Of a stretch of 64,000 nucleotides of DNA, positions 25,169-33,336 are shown one piece after another. The notes beneath the pieces are model-generated. The model was not told the DNA's origin. It saw only the letters and a list, made by a program, of their open reading frames with translations, and ran no database searches. Made by a program: the position numbers and the translations under genes. The number at the start of each line of letters is the position of its first letter. Positions within the stretch are counted from its first letter, which is position 1. The stretch is from contig CBDVCE010000016.1 of assembly GCA_965372405.1 (NCBI GenBank), positions 7,699 through 71,698 of the forward strand, given 5' to 3'. This stretch comes from Sunxiuqinia sp965372405 (GTDB lineage Bacteria > Bacteroidota > Bacteroidia > Bacteroidales > Prolixibacteraceae).

Positions 25169-28100
25169 ATGAAAAATCTTTTCAAAAATATATTGACCGT
25201 TTTACTAACGGTTATGATTGTTGTCCCAGCTTTTAGTCAGGACAAAAGAACACTGGATACCAGAGTAGCCGACATCTTAATGCAATTTCCAGCTGAAAGC
25301 AATGAGAATGCAGATAAGCTCATGAAAGAAATTGTTGGTTTAGGAGCAAACGGAATTGCAAAATTTTGTGACATGATAGTTCCTGCTGGAACCGGTGATG
25401 ATACGCAAGCGCGTTTTGCAATTGCAAGCCTTGCACAATATGCCGGAGCAGATGATTCAAAAGACCAGAAGCTAGTAGAAAAAACACTATTATCAGCACT
25501 TGCTAAAGCTTCAGATAATGAAGAGAAAACATTCTTCATTGACAGGCTAGCATATTGCGGAGCTACTTCAACTGTAGCTGCAATGGAACAATTCTTAAGT
25601 AATGAGGATTTGTACTCTCCAGCAATTGGAACTTTATGCATGATTGGCACAGATAAAGCTGCAAAGCTAATTTTTGACAATGCTGCTAATGCCACAGATA
25701 AACAATTTGAATTTGTAAAAGCACTTGGAGACTTTCAATACAATGCTGCTGAAGGCTTTTTAATTTCTAAAGCCACTAGCTCAAATGCTGCAATGCTACA
25801 GCAAGTGTATGCTGCTCTTGCTAAAATTGGAGGAGAAGCATCTGCTAAAACCATTCAAAATGCCGCAAAAGATGCTGGATATGTAGCCGAAGATACCGAA
25901 GCGGTTGTTGCCTATCTTGAGTATGCAAAACAAGTTGGTGCAAAAGGCAACAAAGTTTTAGGTAGTAAGCTTGCCAGTTCATTGCTGAAAAAGTGCAAAA
26001 ATGATGATCAACTGATTTACCGATCTTCAGCACTAAAAATCCTTCGCCAAAACCAAGGATCAGAAGCTGTTTCTCTACTGCTGAAAGAAATCAAAAATGA
26101 TGATAAAAAGTATCGTAATGCCGTATTGCAAATTGCAGAAGTAGGAATCAACTCAAATGAAGTTAGCCAGTGGATTAGTTTATTGAAAAAAGTTTCACCT
26201 GAAACACAAGCTGAAATCCTTCATTTTCTGGCTTCACGCCAAGAAGCTACTGTATTGACAAATGCAATCCTTCCTTCGCTTTCATCAGATCAAATGGTGG
26301 TTCGCAATGAAGCAATGATGGCATTGGCGATCAATCAAAAGAATAAAGCGGTTGAAACACTCGCAAAACAATTGGCAGGAATACAATCTAAAGAAGAATT
26401 TGTTGCTGCTGAAAAAGCACTTTTAGCCTCTTGTTCAGTTAAAGACTGTGGCTTGCTCGTTAAGCAACTTGGGACTCAAACCGATGCAGGAAAGAATGTT
26501 ATTGTGAATGTTCTGGCAGCCCGACGTGCAACTGATTATTTCAAAGAAGTATTCGCACTATGTTCTTCATCAAATAATGAATTAAAAGCTTCAGCATTTA
26601 GCGCTTTGCAACGAATGTCAAAAGCAGAACATTTGGAAGAGCTTATAAGCTTACTTGAAAAAAGCTCTGCAAAAACAGAAGTTGAAGCCGTACAACAAGC
26701 AATTGCTACTCTTTATTCTGCAAGTGAAAAACCTGAAGTTTCAATCATTCTTAGTAAGATGTCATCTGGTTTAGTACGCGAAAAACTTCTTCCTATTCTC
26801 CCATACCTGAATAGTAAAACGGCTTTAAAAACTGTTGTATCCTTGTTAAAAGATGGATCAGCAAGTGAGAAAGAAGCTGCTTTTAGTGCTCTTACAAAAT
26901 GGAGTAGCTCATCAGCTTTACCAACAATGGTTAAAGTATTTAGCGATAAATCATACAGCGCATTCAAAGAAAAGGCTCTTAACGCATACCTGAAACAGAT
27001 TCAGCAATCAAAGATCCCTGCCGATCAAAAGTTGTTATGGTTTGATAAGATAATGACAGAATGCACTTCTGTTTCAGAACAGCAGAAAGTCATTGGTGCT
27101 GCTGCATCTGCAAAAACATTCCTTTCATTAATGTTTGTTTCAAAATACATTGATAATGAAAAACTAGGAAGTACTGCAGCTAACTCAGCAATGAAAATAG
27201 CTCTACCTTCCTCTGGAAAGAAAAATGGTTTAGCAGGTGACGAAGTTCGCCAGATTCTTAAAAAAGTAAAAGGTAAACTTACAGGTCCTGACAGTCAGTA
27301 TTTCAAGATCGATGTTCAGGAATATTTAGATAAAATGTCATCTGAAACAGGTTATGTTTCAATCTTTAATGGGAAAGATCTAGAAGGCTGGCAAGGTCTT
27401 GTGAAAAACCCAATCGCAAGAGCAAAAATGAGCGAGAAAGAATTAGCAAAAGCACAAAAAGAAGCTGATTCTAAAGTTGCTGAAAACTGGTTTGTAAAAG
27501 ATGGAATGATTGTTTTTGATGGACATGGGAATAACCTTTGCTCCAAAAAGATGTATCGGGACTTTGACATGCTTGTTGATTGGAGGATTAATAAGAATGG
27601 TGATAGCGGTATTTATCTTCGCGGAACTCCACAAATTCAGATATGGGATACAGCTAGAGTTGATGTTGGTGCACAAGTTGGTTCAGGAGGATTATACAAT
27701 AACAATCCACATGAAAAAATCCCACTTGTACTTGCAGATAATGCAATTGGAGATTGGAATACGTTCAGAATTCGCATGATTGATGAACGAGTAACTGTAT
27801 ATTTAAATGGACAACTTGTAGTTGACAATGTTGTAATGGATAACTACTGGGATCGTAGCATTCCTATTTTCAGAGAAGGACCAATCGAATTACAAGCTCA
27901 TGGAAATGAGTTGGGCTTCCGTAATGTTTATGTTCGTGAAATCAATCCTGACAAATCTGTTCTGTGTGAGAAAGAAAAGCAAGACGGATTTACTTCGTTG
28001 TTTAACGGTAAAGACCTGGATAACTGGGTAGGAAATAAAACCGACTATACTGCAAAAGATGATATGATTGTCGTAGACCCTAAAAAAGGTAGTCGTGCAA

Positions 28101-28564
28101 GCGGGAACCTTTTTACGGATAAAGATTATTCAAATTTCAATTTTAGGTTTGAATTTCAACTTACCCCTGGAGCAAACAATGGTCTTGGAATCCATGCTCC
28201 TCTTGAAGGAGATGCCGCATATGCTGGTAAAGAATTGCAGATTTTGGACAATACTGCTTCCATTTATGCCAACCTAAAACCATACCAGTACCATGGTTCT
28301 GTTTACGGCATTATTGCATCAAAGCGTGGGGCTTTAAAGCCAGTTGGAGAATGGAACTCTGAAGAAGTGATTGTGAATGGTGATGATATTAAAATCATAC
28401 TTAACGGCGTAGTGATTGTAGATGGTAACATGAAAGAAGCCTCTAAAAATGGCACAGCCGACAAAAAGAATCATCCAGGCTTAAAACGTAACACTGGACG
28501 AATTGGATTCCTTGGACATGGTTCTCAATTAAAATTCAGAAATATCCGTATTAAAGAATTATAA
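25169..28564 (+). CDS. Secreted HEAT-repeat protein with two DUF1080 domains
   Basis: A 1131-residue exported protein. I start at ATG 25169, which gives a signal peptide (MKNLFKNILTVLLTVMIVV, ending AFSQ); a longer frame from 25076 overlaps the preceding gene. Residues about 30-720 are alpha-helical HEAT-like repeats. Two DUF1080 jelly-roll domains follow, at about 727-925 (YVSIFNGKDLEGWQG; GDSGIYLRGTPQIQIWD) and 939-1131 (FTSLFNGKDLDNWVG; GANNGLGIHAPLEGD). DUF1080 is the 3-keto-disaccharide hydrolase family. The pairing with an exported Gfo/Idh/MocA dehydrogenase suggests oxidation followed by cleavage of glycosides outside the cytoplasm. Tandem domains may differ in substrate or one may only bind sugar. 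Confidence 0.9.
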   Translation: MKNLFKNILTVLLTVMIVVPAFSQDKRTLDTRVADILMQFPAESNENADKLMKEIVGLGANGIAKFCDMIVPAGTGDDTQARFAIASLAQYAGADDSKDQKLVEKTLLSALAKASDNEEKTFFIDRLAYCGATSTVAAMEQFLSNEDLYSPAIGTLCMIGTDKAAKLIFDNAANATDKQFEFVKALGDFQYNAAEGFLISKATSSNAAMLQQVYAALAKIGGEASAKTIQNAAKDAGYVAEDTEAVVAYLEYAKQVGAKGNKVLGSKLASSLLKKCKNDDQLIYRSSALKILRQNQGSEAVSLLLKEIKNDDKKYRNAVLQIAEVGINSNEVSQWISLLKKVSPETQAEILHFLASRQEATVLTNAILPSLSSDQMVVRNEAMMALAINQKNKAVETLAKQLAGIQSKEEFVAAEKALLASCSVKDCGLLVKQLGTQTDAGKNVIVNVLAARRATDYFKEVFALCSSSNNELKASAFSALQRMSKAEHLEELISLLEKSSAKTEVEAVQQAIATLYSASEKPEVSIILSKMSSGLVREKLLPILPYLNSKTALKTVVSLLKDGSASEKEAAFSALTKWSSSSALPTMVKVFSDKSYSAFKEKALNAYLKQIQQSKIPADQKLLWFDKIMTECTSVSEQQKVIGAAASAKTFLSLMFVSKYIDNEKLGSTAANSAMKIALPSSGKKNGLAGDEVRQILKKVKGKLTGPDSQYFKIDVQEYLDKMSSETGYVSIFNGKDLEGWQGLVKNPIARAKMSEKELAKAQKEADSKVAENWFVKDGMIVFDGHGNNLCSKKMYRDFDMLVDWRINKNGDSGIYLRGTPQIQIWDTARVDVGAQVGSGGLYNNNPHEKIPLVLADNAIGDWNTFRIRMIDERVTVYLNGQLVVDNVVMDNYWDRSIPIFREGPIELQAHGNELGFRNVYVREINPDKSVLCEKEKQDGFTSLFNGKDLDNWVGNKTDYTAKDDMIVVDPKKGSRASGNLFTDKDYSNFNFRFEFQLTPGANNGLGIHAPLEGDAAYAGKELQILDNTASIYANLKPYQYHGSVYGIIASKRGALKPVGEWNSEEVIVNGDDIKIILNGVVIVDGNMKEASKNGTADKKNHPGLKRNTGRIGFLGHGSQLKFRNIRIKEL

Positions 28565-28594
28565 TCAATCAAGCTAAATTATTAATTGGTATTC

Positions 28595-28626
28595 AAAGCT
28601 CTGGCAGAAATGTCGGGGCTTTTTTA
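28595..28626 (+). terminator. Terminator of the Gfo-DUF1080 operon
   Basis: AAAGCTCTGGCA pairs (with G-U pairs) with TGTCGGGGCTTT around a GAAA loop, followed by a T-tract. It lies 30 bp after the stop codon. Confidence 0.75.
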
Positions 28627-28764
28627 TGGGATTATAATTTCAATGAATAACCTTCTTTAAAAAAATAAGTATGCATAACTAATAAAGCCTATTGTCGGTT
28701 AAATCCTTCATTCATCACCAGGCCATAAGTTTACTTAGTACAGAACTAACTAAAAGCATACAGA

Positions 28765-29637
28765 ATGAAACCAAGAGAATTATCGTTGTACACCCTGGTT
28801 ATTTTATTTGGATTGTTCATTTTTAGTTGCACCAGCAAAGTTGAGAATAAAGCCGTTTCATCCGATGGAGTCCAGATCGTCTTCAACCAGCAGGGAAAAG
28901 GCAACCCAACAATTATTTTTATTCACGGATGGACCAATCCCAAAGAGATATGGAACAATCAGTCTGAACATTTTTCACAAAAATACAGAGCTATCGCCAT
29001 CGATCTTGCCGGCACAGGTAAGTCGGGCAATAACCGGGATGAATGGACCATTAAAGCATTTGCTGATGACGTCATATCGGTTATTGACAAGTTGAAATTT
29101 AAAAAGGTCATCCTGGTAGGTTTCTCCATGGGAGGTGCCGTAGCTATTGAAACGGCCAACCAATTATCGGATAAAACGATTGGTGTCGTCTTGGTGGATA
29201 ACCTCCATGATCCCGATTTTATATATCCGCCACAGATGATTCCTGTAATGGATAGTGTCATGATGGACCTTGTTAGTAACATGAGTCCAGAAAAACTTAT
29301 CGCAATGGGATTCTACAAAAAGAATCATGAAGCCAACTTCAAGAGGTTACAAGAATTATACCCTGAAGATGTCTCGAAAGTAGGCTGGCAAGAATCATTG
29401 CGAGCTTATATGCATTGGGTGAATAACAACTGCACAGAATCTCTGAAACTTCTGAAGGTTCCACTTGCAGCCATTAATTCTGATATGCAAGCAACAAAAG
29501 TTGAGGCATTCAGAAATTATGTCCCCTCTTTCCAAGCCAATATAATGACAGATGTCGGGCATCTCGTATTCTGGGACAACCCAGAAGAGTTTAACCGCCT
29601 CCTGGAAGAGTGCATACAGAATTTCCTGAATGAATAA
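28765..29637 (+). CDS. Alpha/beta-hydrolase lipoprotein
   Basis: A 290-residue serine hydrolase with a lipoprotein signal (hydrophobic stretch then FSC; lipid cysteine 22). The oxyanion segment is FIHGWTNPKEIWNN, the nucleophile Ser121 sits in VGFSMGGAV, and the last His is in TDVGHLVFWDNPEEF, all typical of the alpha/beta-hydrolase fold. It is anchored in the envelope. The residue after Cys is Thr with no acidic patch, so there is no clear surface export signal. It stands alone between two terminated or regulated operons. By eye its base composition is slightly more GC-rich than its neighbours. Substrate unknown (ester or lactone likely). Confidence 0.88.
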   Translation: MKPRELSLYTLVILFGLFIFSCTSKVENKAVSSDGVQIVFNQQGKGNPTIIFIHGWTNPKEIWNNQSEHFSQKYRAIAIDLAGTGKSGNNRDEWTIKAFADDVISVIDKLKFKKVILVGFSMGGAVAIETANQLSDKTIGVVLVDNLHDPDFIYPPQMIPVMDSVMMDLVSNMSPEKLIAMGFYKKNHEANFKRLQELYPEDVSKVGWQESLRAYMHWVNNNCTESLKLLKVPLAAINSDMQATKVEAFRNYVPSFQANIMTDVGHLVFWDNPEEFNRLLEECIQNFLNE

Positions 29638-29807
29638 TACTCCCCTTGTTGGAGTTAGAAAAGCTAAAATGATGTTTTCAAAAACAGTGCAGCATACCAA
29701 AGAAGAATAAATTTTTGCTTTACACCTATTGTTTTAACTAATTCCAAATAAGGCCTTTTAATCAAATTTAATCATGCCATCTACTTGATTTTTTAATAGA
29801 TAATTAG

Positions 29808-29815
29808 AAAATTTG
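29808..29815 (+). promoter_or_regulatory. Possible -7 box of the UroD-porter operon
   Basis: AAAATTTG differs from TANNTTTG in one position. A TTG lies 21 bases upstream. The implied start site is about 29822, inside the LacI-type operator. Confidence 0.35.
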
Positions 29816-29820
29816 CTTAC

Positions 29821-29838
29821 TGATTAATCGTTTAATCA
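29821..29838. promoter_or_regulatory. LacI-family operator
   Basis: TGATTAATCGTTTAATCA is a palindrome with 8 of 9 complementary pairs and a central CG, the typical form of LacI/PurR-family operators. It lies 17 bp before the ATG of the first gene of an operon that itself encodes a LacI-family regulator, so autoregulated repression is the simple reading. Confidence 0.65.
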
Positions 29839-29855
29839 TTTAAGCCAAAAATAAA

Positions 29856-30923
29856 ATGTTACGAAAAGAACGATTTCTTGCAGCCCTTGCACATGAACCA
29901 ACAGACCGGCTCCCCATGTTCGATTTTCTTTTTCAACAGCCGTTGTATGAAAAGTTGATTGGAAAGAAACCCGAATCGTACAATGCATCTGATGCTGTAA
30001 AATGTGCACTTGCTCTCGATCATGATGGGGTCTGGATTCCATTTGGCGGATTCTCAGGCCTGCAGCCCAATTTCCTTGAAGAAAACGTTTACAAAGATGA
30101 ATGGGGAACAACATATAAAAAAAATGAAGCTTCATGGCCCATTGATGCCCCCATTGATTATCCAATAAAAAACAGGGTTGACCTGAGAAATTATAAAGCT
30201 CCTGATCCAACCCTTCCCGGAAGAGATAGCGAAATAATAAAAGCTGTTGAAATGGATAATGATAACATGGCTATTTTAGGCGGTGTTGGTGGCCCTTTTG
30301 CTACAGCATGGTTGCTTTTAGGTTTTGAAAAAATATGCTTCTCACTTTATGAAGACCCGGGATTAATACACGAAGTCATGAAGATTTCAAACGATTATTA
30401 CAAAGAAGCAGCACGAAGATCAGTAGAGGCAGGATGCGTTGGCATTTGGATTAGTGAAGATTTGGGAGATAGTACTAGCGCATTTTTCAGCAATGAAGAC
30501 TTTCAGGAACATTTTTTACCATACCTCGATGAATTGGTTAACTATATTGACGGATTGGGAGTACCAGTACTATTGCATTCATGTGGAAACATTAATGCAT
30601 ACCTCGATGATTTAGCGAAAACAAAGATTGCATCTATCCATCCACTTCAGCGAACCGCAGGAATGAACTTAAAAACGGTTAAAGAAAAGTATGGAGATCG
30701 TTTTTGTATCATTGGAAACATTGATTCATCCCGAACCCTGCCATTTGGAACAGTTGACCATGTAATTTCTGAAGTTAAAGAAGCCATTGACATAGCAGTG
30801 CCTGGCGGTGGTTATATTTTGGCCTCAGACCATTCTCTACACGATGGAATTTCAATTGAAAATATACAAGCAATGTTCAGAAGTGGACAGGAGTACAGTA
30901 AGAAATTCTACAACAAAGAATAA
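29856..30923 (+). CDS. Uroporphyrinogen decarboxylase-superfamily protein (copy 1)
   Basis: A 355-residue UroD-fold protein of the MtaA/CmuA-like methyltransferase group rather than HemE. It begins MLRKERFLAALAHEPTDRLP, the family N-terminus. It has the zinc-type motif LLHSCGN (His-x-Cys) around residue 246, but the third, C-terminal cysteine ligand of MtaA-type enzymes is not seen; the region reads GGYILASDHSLHDG. It is the first gene of a sugar-type operon with 5-bp spacing to the porter. No corrinoid protein is encoded nearby, so cobalamin-dependent methyl transfer is only a possibility. Confidence 0.82.
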   Translation: MLRKERFLAALAHEPTDRLPMFDFLFQQPLYEKLIGKKPESYNASDAVKCALALDHDGVWIPFGGFSGLQPNFLEENVYKDEWGTTYKKNEASWPIDAPIDYPIKNRVDLRNYKAPDPTLPGRDSEIIKAVEMDNDNMAILGGVGGPFATAWLLLGFEKICFSLYEDPGLIHEVMKISNDYYKEAARRSVEAGCVGIWISEDLGDSTSAFFSNEDFQEHFLPYLDELVNYIDGLGVPVLLHSCGNINAYLDDLAKTKIASIHPLQRTAGMNLKTVKEKYGDRFCIIGNIDSSRTLPFGTVDHVISEVKEAIDIAVPGGGYILASDHSLHDGISIENIQAMFRSGQEYSKKFYNKE

Positions 30924-30928
30924 ACACA

Positions 30929-32278
30929 ATGAATAAACGACTTATATTTTATGCATTTGTAGCTGCCCTTGGAGGACTTCTGTTTGGATTTGACACAGCA
31001 GTCGTGAATGGTGCTCTCGAATTTTTTCGAGAATATTTACAATTGGAAGCTAACAGTTTTATGGAAGGTTGGGTGGTAAGTTCAGCTCTTCTGGGTTGTG
31101 CTGTTGGCGCTATTTCTATTGGTAAGTTTGGCGACAAATACGGACGAAGATACATGCTAAGGATAATGGCTCTTCTAATCCTAATTTCAGCAGTTGGTAC
31201 TGGCCTAGCATTTAATCTGAATAGCTTCATTGCAATGCGACTTGTTGGTGGCCTTGGAGTTGGGGGTGCCTCTGTCCTTTCACCCATGTACATTTCTGAA
31301 ATAGCTCCTCCAAATGTTCGTGGCAGATTAACTGTGACATTCCAACTAGCAATAGTAATTGGCATTTTGATTGCCTTCTTTTCTGATTATCTCTTAATAA
31401 ATATTGGTGAGAATAATTGGCGATGGATGTTTATTGTTGAAGGAATTCCTGCAGCAATTTTCTTTGTTTCATTATTCACAGTAAGCCGAAGCCCTCGATG
31501 GCTAGTTAAAACTGGAAAAATTGAAGAAGCCCGAAGAGTAATTTCCAGCCTAAATACTAAGTCTGATCCTGATAAAACAATTCGTGAAATAAAGAACTCT
31601 CTCGATGAAAACGTAATAAAACACATTAAGTATTTATTTCGAAAACCATATATGCGTCTGGTAATAATTGGAATAATAATGGGAATGTTCAACCAGTTTA
31701 CCGGAATAAACATGATCATGTATTATTCGTCAAAAATATTTCTGTCTGCTGGATTCTCAAACGAAAGTGCCATTTTACAAACAGTAATTATTGGAGCAAC
31801 TAATTTAGCCTTCACAATTATTGCAATGAATGTAATTGACAAATTAGGACGTAAAAACATGTTATTAATTGGATCAATTTCAATGACAATTTTCCTGGGA
31901 CTATTTGCATTCTTCTATATTGTAAATACAGAAGGAGCCCTATTATTAATTATGCTTATTATGTTTGTGGGCTCATTTTGTTTCTCGCAAGGCGCAGTTA
32001 TTTGGGTTATATTATCTGAAATGTTTCCCAATAACATCAGAGCAAGAGCAACATCAATAGGATCATTCTCTTTGTGGATATTTTGTTTTCTTACCACCTT
32101 ATTTTTTCCTGTTGTCGTTGGATTTTTTGATAATGGAAGTTCAAACGGCAAAGGTGTTGGCTACATCTTTGGATTTTATGCTGTTATGACCCTAATTTCA
32201 TTTTTCTTCTTTAAAAAGTATTTGGTTGAAACAAAAGGAAAGTCGTTAGAGGAAATCGAGAATGAAACGTTAAAATAA
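30929..32278 (+). CDS. Sugar porter family MFS transporter
   Basis: An inner-membrane proton-coupled sugar importer of 449 residues with about 12 membrane spans. Signatures are GKFGDKYGRRYMLR (loop 2-3), VLSPMYISEIAPPNVRGR (PxYxxE and following Arg), FNQFTGINMIMYYS (sugar-binding helix 7) and the second-half loop VIDKLGRKNMLL. It would bring a monosaccharide or sugar acid into the cytoplasm after periplasmic processing. Spacing is 5 bp on both sides, so it is firmly inside the operon. Confidence 0.95.
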   Translation: MNKRLIFYAFVAALGGLLFGFDTAVVNGALEFFREYLQLEANSFMEGWVVSSALLGCAVGAISIGKFGDKYGRRYMLRIMALLILISAVGTGLAFNLNSFIAMRLVGGLGVGGASVLSPMYISEIAPPNVRGRLTVTFQLAIVIGILIAFFSDYLLINIGENNWRWMFIVEGIPAAIFFVSLFTVSRSPRWLVKTGKIEEARRVISSLNTKSDPDKTIREIKNSLDENVIKHIKYLFRKPYMRLVIIGIIMGMFNQFTGINMIMYYSSKIFLSAGFSNESAILQTVIIGATNLAFTIIAMNVIDKLGRKNMLLIGSISMTIFLGLFAFFYIVNTEGALLLIMLIMFVGSFCFSQGAVIWVILSEMFPNNIRARATSIGSFSLWIFCFLTTLFFPVVVGFFDNGSSNGKGVGYIFGFYAVMTLISFFFFKKYLVETKGKSLEEIENETLK

Positions 32279-32283
32279 CGGCT

Positions 32284-33336
32284 ATGGAAAAGAAAAAGAT
32301 ATCTCTAAAATACATTGCAAGCCGATTAAATATTTCAGCTGCGGTAGTATCCGTAGTATTGAATAATCGTACTGGAAATATTAGGGTTAGCGAAGATGTG
32401 AAAAAGAAGGTTATTGATCTTGCCAACAAATTAAATTATCGCCCTAACTCGCTGGCACGAAGTCTGAAAACAGGAAAAACTCACACGATTGGATTATTGG
32501 TATCTGACATTTCTAATCATTATTATTCAAAGCTAGCCCGTGGTGTTGAGGATGCAGCAAATAAAGCAGGTTATAATGTCGTTTTTTGTAGTTCAGATGA
32601 GAATGTAGAAAAAGAGGAAACTCTGGTTCATCTTTTCATGGATCGGAAAGTTGATGGAATTCTTTTATCAGGAACTCAGCATAATAGTGAACTAGTTCAG
32701 TTGCTTGAAAAAGAAAAATATCCTTTGGTTCTACTAGACCGTGATTACAAATTATCAAAAGTTCCTTTTGTAGGAATGGAATATCAAAATAAAACTGGTG
32801 CATACAAACTGGTTAAACATTTAATTGAAAACAGCTATAAAAAAATTGCTCTGATTACTGCCCACCCCCATCTTCAACCAATGTATTTAAGGGAGGAAGG
32901 ATATGCTCAGGCACTAGAGGATAGCGGGATCAAATTTGATCCAAAACTCCGCATTGAGATCGACTATTCAGATATTCATAGTTCATTGCACACTAGCTTA
33001 GAGAAGCTATTTGAATCTGAAAATATACCTGATGCCATCTTCACACTCAATAACAAGCTGGCACTCCATTGCTTACAAGTACTCAATGATTTGGGAAAAG
33101 AAATTCCAAACGATATAGGATTTGCCTGCTTTGATGATCATGAATTATTTGGGTTCAATAAACCAAAAATTACTGCAGTTAGCCATTCCCCTGCCAAAGT
33201 TGGAGAAAAAGCAGTACAGCTACTTTTAGAAGAAATGAAAAGCACTTCGGATAAAAAAGTGAAGGAAATTATTCCTGCTACTCTAATCGTGAGAGAATCA
33301 TCGTTAAGAAGAAAACCTAAAACCAAAATATTATGA
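32284..33336 (+). CDS. LacI-family transcriptional regulator
   Basis: A 350-residue repressor. The helix-turn-helix is ISLKYIASRLNISAAVVSVV with the hinge region YRPNSLARSLKTGKT, and the rest is a periplasmic-binding-protein-like effector domain (TIGLLVSDISNHYYSKLARG; GIDFD-like GFACFDDHELFG). It sits in the middle of the operon it probably controls; a matching palindrome lies at the operon's promoter. Its stop overlaps the next start by 4 bp. Confidence 0.95.
   Translation: MEKKKISLKYIASRLNISAAVVSVVLNNRTGNIRVSEDVKKKVIDLANKLNYRPNSLARSLKTGKTHTIGLLVSDISNHYYSKLARGVEDAANKAGYNVVFCSSDENVEKEETLVHLFMDRKVDGILLSGTQHNSELVQLLEKEKYPLVLLDRDYKLSKVPFVGMEYQNKTGAYKLVKHLIENSYKKIALITAHPHLQPMYLREEGYAQALEDSGIKFDPKLRIEIDYSDIHSSLHTSLEKLFESENIPDAIFTLNNKLALHCLQVLNDLGKEIPNDIGFACFDDHELFGFNKPKITAVSHSPAKVGEKAVQLLLEEMKSTSDKKVKEIIPATLIVRESSLRRKPKTKIL

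Noticed and set aside
25237..25695. 152-codon antisense open frame
   Set aside because: It lies wholly inside the HEAT-repeat gene, shows no domain, and is a by-product of the alanine/lysine-rich coding sequence on the other strand.
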